A DNA stretch of 32,649 bases from Prochlorothrix hollandica PCC 9006 = CALU 1027 (lineage in GTDB: Bacteria > Cyanobacteriota > Cyanobacteriia > Prochlorotrichales > Prochlorotrichaceae). Position 1 is the stretch's first letter. Each line of letters starts with the position of its first letter. The notes beneath the pieces were generated by a model. It had not been told where the DNA came from, made no database searches, and saw only the letters and a program-made list of their open reading frames with translations. The stretch is from the NCBI RefSeq assembly GCF_000332315.1, contig NZ_KB235941.1:972722-1005370 (forward strand), read 5' to 3'. This document shows, in pieces, positions 22,875 through 30,852 of this stretch. The translations under genes and the position numbers were made by a program.

Positions 22875-24221
22875 TCAGGGCATTTGGTTTTGGCAGATTT
22901 GCAGGTTTTCTTGGAAGGTTTGGGTGTTGGGGTGGGTGGGGCCGAGAACTTGGGTGGCAATCTCCACCGCACGCTCGTACAGGGGTAACGCCTCCTCGTA
23001 GCGGCCCATGGACTCGTACAATGCCGCCAAATTGTTCAAAGTGGAGGCGGTGTCGGGATGGCTTGCTCCCAATTCCTGCTCATAAATCGCCAACGATCGC
23101 TGATACAGGGGTAACGCCTCCTCGTAGCGGCCCATGGACTCGTACAAGACCGCCAAATTGTTCAAACTGGTGGCGGTGTCGGGATGGTTTGCCCCCAATT
23201 CCTGCTCCCGTATCGCCAACGATCGCTGATACAGGGGTAACGCCTCCTCGTAGCGGCCCATGGACTTGTACAAAAGCGCCAAATTGTTCAAACTGGTGGC
23301 GGTGTCGGGATGGTTTGCCCCCAATTCCTGCTCACAAATCGCCAAGGCTCGGCCATAGAGGGGTTCTGCTTCTGGGTAGCGGCCTAATAGTTCATAGCTG
23401 CGGGCGTAGCGGTTTAAAGCTGTGGCTAAACCGGTTCCAGAGTTTGCCGCTTCATGGAGCGCAACGGCATGGCCCGCAACCGTTAACGCCTGGTGTAACT
23501 CCTGGCGATAATCCTCAGCCTTTCCCTGCTGACAACGATCGACATAGGCACCCGCCAACGTTGTGTATAACCCCGCCAACAGAGGAGACTGGGGATCCTG
23601 GGTTTCCAGGGCGTGGATTTCCTGGAGCAGCGCCACCGGATCCGGACCGTCTGGGGTGGACTCAGCCGGGGCAGCAGGGGGGGAGAACTCCCTGGGCTGG
23701 GCCACCGTCGCAGTCGGCAGGGGCGTGGGGGCGGAAAACTCAAACACACCGCCCCGCCAACTCCAGAAATCCGGAGCCACACTCGCCAACAGCGTCGCCG
23801 TTTCCGGTCTCAGCCACAGCACCAACGGCACCGCAAACCCCCGCAACGCCTCCCGCGTCCACTGGGCCGAAAACGCAAAACGCTCCTGATCCGACGGGGC
23901 ATCCCCCAAACGCACCCCCAACAGCCCATCCGCCCCCAACACCGTCACCACCGCCGGTGGATTTAGCCCCTGGGGGTGCTGGGCCTGCCACCCCTCCAGG
24001 GTTTGGCGCAAACTCAAACTGTCCCGATCCAAGCGCACCTGATGGCACTGGGTTCCCCCCGCCCCCAACTCCGCCTCATAGGACTGGATCAGGCGATCGC
24101 GGTAGAACCCCTGATCACAGGTGGCCACCAACAGGTTCAGCTTGCCATAGCTGGCCCGCATCGCCACCATCAAGCGCCACAAATTGTAGTCGTTCGTCGC
24201 CGCGATCGTCTTGTCCGCCAT
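22875..24221 (-). CDS. TPR protein with STAND-like N-terminal region, second gene of an ATPase operon
   Basis: A protein of 448 residues. The N-terminal domain (about 1-170) reads NDYNLWRLMVAMRASYGKLNLLVATCD, TQCHQVRLDRDSLSLRQTL, AVVTVLGADGL, WTREALRGFAVPLVLWLRPE and VAPDFWSWRGGVFEF. Sequences of this pattern, ending in the PDFW.WR.GVFEF signature, occur in bacterial STAND-type and TPR proteins, but no Walker A motif is present, so it may be a degenerate NTPase or adaptor. A Pro-rich linker follows, then TPRs of the kinesin-light-chain type (about 270-440; LNNLAVLYESMGRYEEALPLY). Three 126-base TPR units (22984, 23110, 23236) are almost identical at DNA level. The start ATG overlaps the stop of the ATPase gene by one base (TAATG), indicating translational coupling. 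Confidence 0.82.
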   Translation of the reverse strand: MADKTIAATNDYNLWRLMVAMRASYGKLNLLVATCDQGFYRDRLIQSYEAELGAGGTQCHQVRLDRDSLSLRQTLEGWQAQHPQGLNPPAVVTVLGADGLLGVRLGDAPSDQERFAFSAQWTREALRGFAVPLVLWLRPETATLLASVAPDFWSWRGGVFEFSAPTPLPTATVAQPREFSPPAAPAESTPDGPDPVALLQEIHALETQDPQSPLLAGLYTTLAGAYVDRCQQGKAEDYRQELHQALTVAGHAVALHEAANSGTGLATALNRYARSYELLGRYPEAEPLYGRALAICEQELGANHPDTATSLNNLALLYKSMGRYEEALPLYQRSLAIREQELGANHPDTATSLNNLAVLYESMGRYEEALPLYQRSLAIYEQELGASHPDTASTLNNLAALYESMGRYEEALPLYERAVEIATQVLGPTHPNTQTFQENLQICQNQMP

Positions 24222-25510
24222 TAGCTAACCGCCTGTTGTCGTTTCAGCAAATCCAGCACAATGGGATGCACGTCATACCACAGCGCATCATTTTCATACT
24301 CCAACACCATCAACCCATGGAGCAACTTAACAAACCCTAAATCACTGCTATCCAAGGGTTGCCCCTCCTGGTAAACCGTCTGCAAAATTTCATATAAACT
24401 GGCCCCCATCTGGCGAGCAAAATCATTGCGAATATTCCGCACCGCCAGGGCCAAAACTTCCCCATCAATGCGGCCTGTGGCCTCCCCTGGGTCAATCTCC
24501 AAGCGCACCATGGCTTCCGTACAACACTCCCGCCCCAAACGCACCAACTCCCGCAACACCCCGCCACTTTTCAACACCATCTCCCGCGCAGTTTCCGGGT
24601 CAATCAGATCCCCAGGAATCCGCCGTTCCAGGATTCTCAAAAACAGATCGAGGGTTTTGGCAATGGGTTCCGCCTGGGGATCGTGGCGCTGCTCCCAGGG
24701 GAAAAACTTAGCCACCGCAAAGGTTCGGGGCCGCACGATCCCGGCGGAATTGAGGGCACCCATCACCTGGGGTTCTTGGATGGCGGACACGGGAATGGTG
24801 AAAACAATGCGAATAGCCGGAGAAAACAGGGATTTGACGTTTTTCCGGTAGATATCTTCCGCCAGGGGCACATCCAGCTTATCCAGATCATCAATGATCA
24901 CCACCACGGTTTTTTTCCTTTGGCTTTGGATAGTGGCCGCAAGGCGATCGATCTTGCTCACCAGTTCAGAAATCCGTTTCGCAAAGGTGGTTTCCAGCTC
25001 ATCCCGAAAAACTTTTTCCTGTTGCAGTTTCAGGGTGACAGCGCTCAGCAAGTTAGCCTGGAATTCGACCCCCGTTTTATGCTCTTGGCCCTCGGTTTGG
25101 GTCAATTGCTGATTCCACCCCAAAATAGTCTTAACAATATCGTCCGGTACATTGAGGCGGAGTTGGCTAGCGCTACTGATTAATTGCAACGCAATGGCAT
25201 ACAAAATATTGACATGGGTAATGGCGGACAATTCCAACAGATCCGCCACGGAAAAAAAGACCACATGGTGCTGGGATTTTAAGTCCACCGCCAACCGCTT
25301 CAACAGGGTCGATTTACCACAGCCCCGATGCCCCGTAAAGACAAATTTGCCGTCATCTTTCGAGGCTTGGATTTCCCGCTTCAGCCGCACCAACACATCC
25401 AGCCCATAGTCAATGCGGAATCGTTCGATATCCTCCGGCTCCACCAAGGGAGAGAGATCCAGATCCCGGTAGGCTTGTTGTAAGCGATCCATCGGTTGTA
25501 GCGGATCCAT
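24221..25510 (-). CDS. P-loop ATPase (AAA/STAND-like), first gene of the operon
   Basis: The protein has an AAA-type core: Walker A GHRGCGKST (residues 67-75 counted from the upstream ATG at 25531), HHVVFFSVADLLEL, a coiled segment (FRDELETTFAKRISELVSKIDRL-like), Walker B VVVIIDDLDKL (about 208-218), FTIPVSAI after it, and a helical C-terminus ending in a winged-helix-like ALWYDVHPIVLDLLK. The start was placed at the ATG at 25510, as AAGGAG stands ten bases upstream; this gives 429 residues. The pairing with a TPR protein by a one-base overlap suggests they act as a complex, ATPase as switch and TPR as partner-binding arm. No nuclease or other toxic domain is visible in either. Confidence 0.82.
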   Translation of the reverse strand: MDPLQPMDRLQQAYRDLDLSPLVEPEDIERFRIDYGLDVLVRLKREIQASKDDGKFVFTGHRGCGKSTLLKRLAVDLKSQHHVVFFSVADLLELSAITHVNILYAIALQLISSASQLRLNVPDDIVKTILGWNQQLTQTEGQEHKTGVEFQANLLSAVTLKLQQEKVFRDELETTFAKRISELVSKIDRLAATIQSQRKKTVVVIIDDLDKLDVPLAEDIYRKNVKSLFSPAIRIVFTIPVSAIQEPQVMGALNSAGIVRPRTFAVAKFFPWEQRHDPQAEPIAKTLDLFLRILERRIPGDLIDPETAREMVLKSGGVLRELVRLGRECCTEAMVRLEIDPGEATGRIDGEVLALAVRNIRNDFARQMGASLYEILQTVYQEGQPLDSSDLGFVKLLHGLMVLEYENDALWYDVHPIVLDLLKRQQAVS

Positions 25511-25520
25511 GGCGATCGCA

Positions 25521-25526
25521 CTCCTT
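25521..25526 (-). promoter_or_regulatory. Ribosome binding site of the ATPase gene
   Basis: AAGGAG on the minus strand, ten bases before the ATG at 25510. It lies inside the alternative longer reading from 25531, which argues against that start. Confidence 0.75.
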
Positions 25527-25539
25527 AACATGGGCAGGG

Positions 25540-25620
25540 TATCAACTTAAGCCGGGACAGTGGGGCGCTTCGCGCCCCACTGTCCCGTTAATCTTGTCCC
25601 GCTTTAAGGGGAAACCCCAT
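25540..25620. repeat. Hairpin repeat family, copy 3, with a 15-bp perfect stem
   Basis: GGGACAGTGGGGCGC (25554-25568) and GCGCCCCACTGTCCC (25572-25586) enclose only TTC. The element starts ATCAACTTAAGCC and continues with GTTAATCTTGTCCCGCTTTA. It is the strongest hairpin of the three copies and lies just upstream of the ATPase/TPR operon. Confidence 0.9.
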
Positions 25621-25709
25621 GAGCAGACTAGAAAATTGTAAATCAAGGGAGCCAGAGTATGCCGGGTTTCGGTTCCGGGGGGCTGTGGCCTAGGGACTGC
25701 TAGGGGCTG

Positions 25710-26189
25710 CTAGGGATTAATCAGCGCGAAAAACTCGTCTGCCAGTTCATAGCCCAGCATTTGGGTCATGGCCTGAACCCGTGACTTCCCCTCCACCCCC
25801 TGCTGCCGCAGCCAGTCCATGATCACAAAGGTTTTCGCCATCACAAAGATTTCCAGGGCTTCGGGATTATACTGAATGCCCTCCATGGGGTGGAACTGGT
25901 GGGGCACCACCATGGCCATGTACCGTGCCAACTCCCCGGCCTTCCAATCCAGCAGCAGGGGCAACCAGGGGTAACGGGCATCTAAACGCACAAACCACAG
26001 GCGTATTTCGGGAATTTCCGATAACTCGCGGGGATCGCCGTCTTCACGGGGGTAATTGATGGTAAAGGAGATCTGTTGCTCCTGGTGCAGCACCGTCCCT
26101 TGGGCCACGAGGGGATCGAGGAGTTGCTGGGCCGGGGTTAAGTCGAGGCTCTCCAGGATGCTGAGGTCGAGACTGATGGTTAAGGCCAT
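25710..26189 (-). CDS. CRR6 family NdhI maturation factor (DUF1817)
   Basis: A 159-residue protein starting MALTISLDLSILESLDLTPAQ. The family core is very clear: EIPEIRLWFVRLDARYPWLP, LLLDWKAGELARYMAMVVPH, QYNPEALEIFVMAKTFVIMDWL. CRR6 assists assembly of the NdhI-containing hydrophilic arm of the NDH-1 complex in cyanobacteria and chloroplasts (family knowledge). The start at 26189 was chosen over the ATG at 26225, because family similarity begins there. The gene is monocistronic. Confidence 0.88.
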   Translation of the reverse strand: MALTISLDLSILESLDLTPAQQLLDPLVAQGTVLHQEQQISFTINYPREDGDPRELSEIPEIRLWFVRLDARYPWLPLLLDWKAGELARYMAMVVPHQFHPMEGIQYNPEALEIFVMAKTFVIMDWLRQQGVEGKSRVQAMTQMLGYELADEFFALINP

Positions 26190-26305
26190 GGGTACGCTGA
26201 AGTCGAAACCCTTTGATTGTCCCACACTGGGCCAAGTTCAGCGGTAGTCTCCGACGATACGATCGGCGACCAAGATAGTTTTCAGCGAATGGGGTCACAA
26301 CAGAT

Positions 26306-26458
26306 GGGTGCATCCCGCTTTGGCTACCCTCACCCTAAATCCCTCTCCCAGAACGGGAGAGGGACTTTGAACATTCTGGCTCCCCTTCTCCCGCCCTGGG
26401 AGAAGGGGCTGGGGGATGAGGGACTTTGAACGTTCTGGCTCCCCTTTCTAGGGGGTGC
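26306..26458. repeat. Interspersed repeat, short copy of the right-edge array
   Basis: Starts GGGTGCATCCCGCTTTGGCT and continues CTCACCCTAAATCCCTCTCCC, with GGGAGAGGGACTTTGAAC and TTCTGGCTCCCCTTCTCCC modules. There are two modules here against about five at 32357-32649. Inverted GGGAGAAGGGG and CCCCTTCTCCC sequences allow hairpins. Confidence 0.9.
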
Positions 26459-26520
26459 ATCTCGTCATTGGGGGGGCAGGATCGGATTGAAATCAGGGGA
26501 GGTCAATGCCCCCATTTTGG

Positions 26521-26594
26521 GTACGGGCGAAGCATGGGCGCAGGTATTCTCTGGGTGATCGCCCCAAGTTTTGCCGCCCATGCTTCGCCCCTAC
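26521..26594. repeat. Fold-back element with 20-base inverted ends
   Basis: The left end GTACGGGCGAAGCATGGGCG and the right end CGCCCATGCTTCGCCCCTAC are inverted copies with one mismatch, around a 34-base centre. They share GGGCGAAGCAT with the array at 22378-22858, so both may be members of one palindromic family. Confidence 0.88.
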
Positions 26595-26747
26595 GATGCA
26601 CTCCCCCAACCCTGACATGCTCCCCTTTCTAGGGCACTCTCACAAACCGGAGCGAATCCCTAGGGATCAGCAGCCCTAGGAGGATCCGGAATAGGGAGAC
26701 AAGGCATCGTAGCAAAGAGCAGGATGGCTAGGACGACAGCCCAGGAT

Positions 26748-26850
26748 CTGGGATCTGCTGCGCTCTGGGATCTGCTGCGCTCTGGGATCGGTTGCGCTCT
26801 GCGATCGGTTGCGCCCTGGGATTCGGTTGCGCTCTGGGATTGGTTGCACT
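26748..26850. repeat. 17-bp tandem repeat, six copies
   Basis: CTGGGATCTGCTGCGCT at 26748-26764 and 26765-26781, then diverged copies at 26782, 26799, 26816 (one base longer) and 26834 (CTGGGATTGGTTGCACT). The array ends about 95 bases before the cyclase start codon. Confidence 0.92.
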
Positions 26851-26945
26851 AAGAGCAACCCCGATCGCCCTGGATTTCCACCCCCACCAGTTGCGCCTAA
26901 CCCTGGGGTTCAGCCCCCCCTAGCCCCCAGACCCTATTATTCGTT

Positions 26946-28085
26946 ATGGGTTTTGCCCCGTCCCACCCCATGAACTCTCCCCCCGATGCGCTCTGTTACC
27001 CCGAATTAATGGTTTTGCAACAACGGGTTGCCGCGCTGGAGGCTGAGTTGCAGCAAACCCAAGAGGCGTTGATATCCAGCAATGTCCGCCATCGATCGCT
27101 GCTCCAGGCCATCCCCGATCTGATTATGCGCATCAGCGCCCAGGGGGTTTATTTGGACTTTGTGGAAGCCAAAGGCATGACCCTGTTGGTGAAGCGGTCC
27201 CAGGATCGCCTCGGCAAAACGGTGGACGACATCCTACCCCCCGCCCTGGCCCACAGCTATCGGGAGGCCATCACCCTAGCCCTGGCCACGGGGGAAACCC
27301 AGGTGTTTGAGTATCAACTGCACATTCAGGATCGCCTAGGGGACTATGAGGCGCGGGTGGTGGCCTGTGGAGTGGAGGAGGCGGTGGTCATTGTCCGGGA
27401 TATCACCCTGCGCAAACAAACAGAAGCGGCGTTGCGCCTGGAACAGGAACGATCGGAGCAATTACTCCTCAATATCTTGCCCGGTCCCATTGCCGAAAAG
27501 CTAAAACTAGCCCCTACGGCCATCGCCGATCGCTTTGAGGAAGCCACCATTCTCTTTGCCGATATTGTGGGATTCACCCAACTATCCGCCAGCCTCTGTG
27601 CCACGGAACTGGTGAGCTTGCTCAATGATTTGTTTTCCCAATTTGACACAGCAGTGGAGCGGCTGGGGTTGGAGAAAATCAAAACCGTGGGGGATGCCTA
27701 CATGGTGGTGGGGGGGATTCCCACGCCCCAGGCCAACCATGCCCAGGCGATCGCCACCCTGGCGCTGGAGTTGCAGACCATCGTCGATCGCTTTGCCAAC
27801 ACCCGCCAAATGCCTATCGAAATCCGCATTGGTATCAACACCGGGACGGTGGTGGCGGGGGTGATTGGGCTGCGCAAGTTTATCTATGATCTCTGGGGTG
27901 ATGCGGTCAATATTGCCAGCCGCATGGAGTCCCATGGTGTACCGGGGCAAATCCAAGTCAGCGCCAGTACCTATGGCCTGCTGCGGCAGGAGTTCCTGTT
28001 CCAAGACCGGGGGGCGATCGAAATTAAAGGCAAAGGCTGGATGCACACCTATATGCTGTTGGGCCATAAAACCCTGACCGTTTAA
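26946..28085 (+). CDS. PAS domain-containing class III adenylate cyclase
   Basis: A 379-residue soluble protein. An N-terminal coiled coil (about 20-48) leads into a PAS domain (about 50-153; LLQAIPDLIMRISAQGVYLDF, VVIVRDI), a signalling helix (QERSEQLLLNILP) and the cyclase domain (about 195-370). All residues needed for activity are visible: metal-binding Asp206 in LFADIVGFT and Asp250 in TVGDAYM, purine-selecting Lys246 and Asp315 (as in adenylate rather than guanylate cyclases), and transition-state Asn322 and Arg326 in VNIASRME. It should convert ATP to cAMP in response to a signal perceived by the PAS domain; ligand unknown. An ATG nine codons in is an alternative start. Confidence 0.92.
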   Translation: MGFAPSHPMNSPPDALCYPELMVLQQRVAALEAELQQTQEALISSNVRHRSLLQAIPDLIMRISAQGVYLDFVEAKGMTLLVKRSQDRLGKTVDDILPPALAHSYREAITLALATGETQVFEYQLHIQDRLGDYEARVVACGVEEAVVIVRDITLRKQTEAALRLEQERSEQLLLNILPGPIAEKLKLAPTAIADRFEEATILFADIVGFTQLSASLCATELVSLLNDLFSQFDTAVERLGLEKIKTVGDAYMVVGGIPTPQANHAQAIATLALELQTIVDRFANTRQMPIEIRIGINTGTVVAGVIGLRKFIYDLWGDAVNIASRMESHGVPGQIQVSASTYGLLRQEFLFQDRGAIEIKGKGWMHTYMLLGHKTLTV

Positions 28086-28198
28086 CCATAGCTCTCAGTC
28101 TTGCTGAAAATTGCCAAGGACAAACCCAGGTATTACACTGCTGGCTAAACAGGTGCCTCCCCCGGGCTGCGGTCAGGGGATTGCGCCCCGTGCTGTGT

Positions 28199-28204
28199 GA
28201 GGAG
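28199..28204 (+). promoter_or_regulatory. Ribosome binding site of alr
   Basis: GAGGAG lies ten bases before the ATG at 28215 and fixes the start there rather than at the overlapping GTG at 28197. Confidence 0.75.
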
Positions 28205-28214
28205 ACCCATCAAC

Positions 28215-29432
28215 ATGTCAGATCAGCGGCTGGATATTTTGCCTCGGCAGCGGGCTTGGGTAGAAGTGGATCTCGAAGCCCTCGCCCATAATGTGCGGCA
28301 AATTCGGGGACTATTGGCGGCCCAGACTGACCTGTTGGCGGTGGTCAAAGCCGATGCCTATGGCCACGGGTCGATCGGGGTCGCCCAAACGGCCCTGCAA
28401 GCCGGAGCCACCTGGCTGGGGGTGGCCACCGTCATGGAAGGCATTGAACTGCGCCGCGCTGGCATTAACGCCCCGATTTTGCTGCTGGGGTCCGTCCATA
28501 CCCCCGCCGAAATCCAAGCCATTGCCCAATGGCAAATTCAACCGACCCTCTGTAGTCCTAAGCAGGCGTTAATCTTTTCCGAAACCCTGAGTTCTGGCGA
28601 TCGCGCCCTATCGGTTCACCTCAAACTAGATACCGGCATGGCCCGCTTGGGGGCACCCTGGACCGAGGCCGTGGAATTTGTGCAGTGGGTGCAGCGCCTG
28701 CCCCATCTCACCGTTGCCAGTGTTTACTCCCACTTTGCCACCGCCGATGAGGTGGATCAAACCCTGCTGTGGCAACAGAAACATTGTTTTGATCAGGCGA
28801 TCGCCGCCCTCCGCGCCCAGGGCATCTGTCCCCCCTGCCTCCACCTGGCCAACTCCGCCGCCACCCTCCTCGACTCCCACCTCCACTACGACATGGTGCG
28901 GGTGGGGCTGGCCCTCTATGGTCTCTACCCGGCTCCCCATTTTCGGGACAACCCCGATCGGTCCCTGGATCTGCGGCCTGTGCTCCAGGTGAAAGCACGG
29001 GTCACCCAGGTGAAAACCATCCAGGCGGGGATGGGAGTCAGCTACGGCCACCGGTTTATAGCACGCCAGGAAACACGGGTAGCCACCGTGGGCATTGGCT
29101 ATGCCGATGGGGTGCCCCGGCTGCTGTCGAACCAAATGCAGGTGTTGGTGCGGGGGCAAGCAGTGCCCCAAATCGGATCCGTCACCATGGATCAACTCAT
29201 GTTGGATGTGTCCGGGCTGGACCTGGTGGAACCGGGGGAAGTGGTGACCCTGTTGGGACAATCGGGCAACATTCGCCTAGGGGCAGAGGACTGGGCCATG
29301 GCCATCGGCACCATTTCCTGGGAAATTCTCTGTGGCTTTAAGCACCGGTTGCCCCGGGTGGCGGTGCGATCGACGGTGCTAGATCGAAGTTTGTCCAGCA
29401 ATCCAGGGTGTCGGCTCCCGTCGGTGGGATAA
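28215..29432 (+). CDS. alr: Alanine racemase
   Basis: A 405-residue PLP-dependent enzyme converting L- to D-alanine for peptidoglycan. The PLP-binding lysine is in AVVKADAYGHG near the N-terminus of the barrel. Further hallmarks are LKLDTGMARLG, SHFATADE, HLANSAATL, MVRVGLALYGLYP and, in the C-terminal beta domain, the catalytic tyrosine in GVSYGHRF, then GIGYADGVPR and GSVTMDQLMLDVS. Length is slightly above the usual 360-380 because of a polar tail (RSLSSNPGCRLPSVG). The downstream gene converges with it 20 bases away. Confidence 0.95.
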   Translation: MSDQRLDILPRQRAWVEVDLEALAHNVRQIRGLLAAQTDLLAVVKADAYGHGSIGVAQTALQAGATWLGVATVMEGIELRRAGINAPILLLGSVHTPAEIQAIAQWQIQPTLCSPKQALIFSETLSSGDRALSVHLKLDTGMARLGAPWTEAVEFVQWVQRLPHLTVASVYSHFATADEVDQTLLWQQKHCFDQAIAALRAQGICPPCLHLANSAATLLDSHLHYDMVRVGLALYGLYPAPHFRDNPDRSLDLRPVLQVKARVTQVKTIQAGMGVSYGHRFIARQETRVATVGIGYADGVPRLLSNQMQVLVRGQAVPQIGSVTMDQLMLDVSGLDLVEPGEVVTLLGQSGNIRLGAEDWAMAIGTISWEILCGFKHRLPRVAVRSTVLDRSLSSNPGCRLPSVG

Positions 29433-29451
29433 TCCCCAGTCTCCGAGGAGA

Positions 29452-30327
29452 TCAGGACCCTGCCATGCCCAACCAGGTCGGCAACCAAACCCCCAGACCT
29501 GTCCCCACCAGAGCCACACTGCCCATTAGCACCACCTGGTGGTTGTCCTCAAAGGCTTTGCGCTCCCCCCAATAGCCATTCAGGACTTTGCCCGCCCCCG
29601 TCACCAGCACCGCTGTGATCCATACCCAGAGGGGCACCGCCGCCCCATAGATCCAGGCCCAGGCCAGCAAATCCCCAAACTGTTGGCCCAACCAGCGCAA
29701 CGACACCACCCCCAAGGCTACCCCCAGGCCCAAGCCAAGGCTAGCTTTGAGACGGCGCTGAGCGTCCTGCCAACTGACCCAAACTACCGCCCCTCCCCAC
29801 AGGCTGAGGGTGACGAGACCCTGAAGGGCTAAGGTGGCGACAATGACAGATGGGGGCAGTCTATCCAGGGCCACTGCCCCCAGTAGCACCCCGGACCCGC
29901 TGCCCACCCCCAGGAGAATCAGGGCAATGGTGGATTGTTTCAGCCCTTGACCCAGGGTCATCTCCACCGCCATCAACGCCCCCATGGCCATGACGACACC
30001 GGATCCCCACAGGGGAACCCCCAAGGCGTGGGTGAGGGATCCTAGGCCGATCGCCGCCAGGGTTACAAAGCCAAAACAGAGGATCGATCGGATCCCAGTT
30101 CCGCCAATGGAGTCCCGTTCGCTGATGCTGGGCACTCCCATTAACGTTAAGACAAGACAAAGCAATAGATAAAGCTTAAAACCGTTGTAGAGATGGAGAG
30201 GCAAGGCTTTTAAGACCATGGGAATACCTTGCAGAATCCATCCCCCCAACAGGGCAAAAGCCAAGATTAAACCCAAAAACCACAACCAAGGAAGGTTCTG
30301 GATCGGTGAACCATAGGACTGCTTCAT
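29452..30327 (-). CDS. Multispanning membrane protein of unknown function
   Basis: From the ATG at 30327 the protein has 291 residues and about eight or nine hydrophobic helices (LPWLWFLGLILAFALLGGWI, LYLLLCLVLTLMG, ILCFGFVTLAAIGLGSL, SGVVMAMGALMAVEM, IALILLGVGSGSGVLLG, ALQGLVTLSLWGGAVVWV, LGLGLGVALGVVSL, VWITAVLVTGAG). I do not recognise a family. The frame is open to 30474 but the extra 49 residues are polar and partly encoded by 14-bp repeats, so the internal start is preferred. It might be an uncharacterised transporter or assembly factor; no conserved charged motif is visible. Confidence 0.65.
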   Translation of the reverse strand: MKQSYGSPIQNLPWLWFLGLILAFALLGGWILQGIPMVLKALPLHLYNGFKLYLLLCLVLTLMGVPSISERDSIGGTGIRSILCFGFVTLAAIGLGSLTHALGVPLWGSGVVMAMGALMAVEMTLGQGLKQSTIALILLGVGSGSGVLLGAVALDRLPPSVIVATLALQGLVTLSLWGGAVVWVSWQDAQRRLKASLGLGLGVALGVVSLRWLGQQFGDLLAWAWIYGAAVPLWVWITAVLVTGAGKVLNGYWGERKAFEDNHQVVLMGSVALVGTGLGVWLPTWLGMAGS

Positions 30328-30410
30328 AGTTGCTTCAAAGTAGTGAACCCTAGATCGCGGTGCTCTTCTGCCCAAGATCCATGGAACCCCAAACTTAGGG
30401 GTGCTTAGGG

Positions 30411-30452
30411 ACGCGATCGTAGAAACGCGATCGTAGAAACGCGATCGGCTAA
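30411..30452. repeat. 14-bp tandem repeat, three copies
   Basis: ACGCGATCGTAGAA at 30411-30424 and 30425-30438, then ACGCGATCGGCTAA. Each copy contains most of a HIP1 site. It lies 84 bases upstream of the membrane protein's start codon. Confidence 0.85.
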
Positions 30453-30750
30453 ACGGAACGCTACTGATGGCCAACGATCGCCACCGTCACCGTCCCTTTA
30501 AGCTGGGATTTTCTACGCTTCCAATCTCGCGATCGGCCTCGATCGAGGATTTCTTGGGCAGTAATAATGCTTTTGGTAATTTAATAAGTCAGTGTACCAT
30601 ACAAATTCAGCCAAGTCAGCTCAGTTAATGATGCAAAATTGCAATAATGGGATCCTAGGGCGATTGTGGCGATCGGATCCTATACCTGCGCAGTCCTGAG
30701 CCGCTGACGGTCTCAGGTGAACGCTACAGCCCCAGATTCCCCCACCCCGC
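30453..30750. other. Intergenic region upstream of the membrane protein gene, nothing identified
   Basis: About 300 bases of mixed composition, AT-rich around 30560-30650. It probably contains the promoter of the membrane protein. I see no ORF, RNA or repeat here. Confidence 0.5.
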
Positions 30751-30781
30751 AACAAAAAGGGCAGGCCCGTGAGCCTACCCT
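30751..30781 (-). terminator. Rho-independent terminator of pntB
   Basis: On the minus strand AGGGTAGGC and GCCTGCCCT form a 9-bp stem with one wobble pair and a TCACGG loop, followed directly by TTTTTGTT. It starts 72 bases past the pntB stop codon. Confidence 0.85.
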
Positions 30782-30852
30782 CGCTGTAACCCTGACGGAT
30801 TATCTAGCCAACGTCATTAATCTAGCCAATACCATCGGGCCAACTACAGCCC

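Larger units (their letters stand above)
26190..26945. other. Repeat-filled intergenic region, no gene seen
   Basis: Between CRR6 and the cyclase, which are divergent, lie an interspersed repeat related to the right-edge array (26306-26458), a fold-back element (26521-26594) and a 17-bp tandem array (26748-26850). The remaining sequence shows no coding signal. The promoter of the cyclase gene must lie in the last hundred bases. Confidence 0.75.

Noticed and set aside
22338-24340. Long plus-strand frame (596 codons) and minus-strand frames through the repeat array and the TPR gene
   Set aside because: They run antisense to a convincing TPR gene or through tandem repeats, and the translations are low-complexity.
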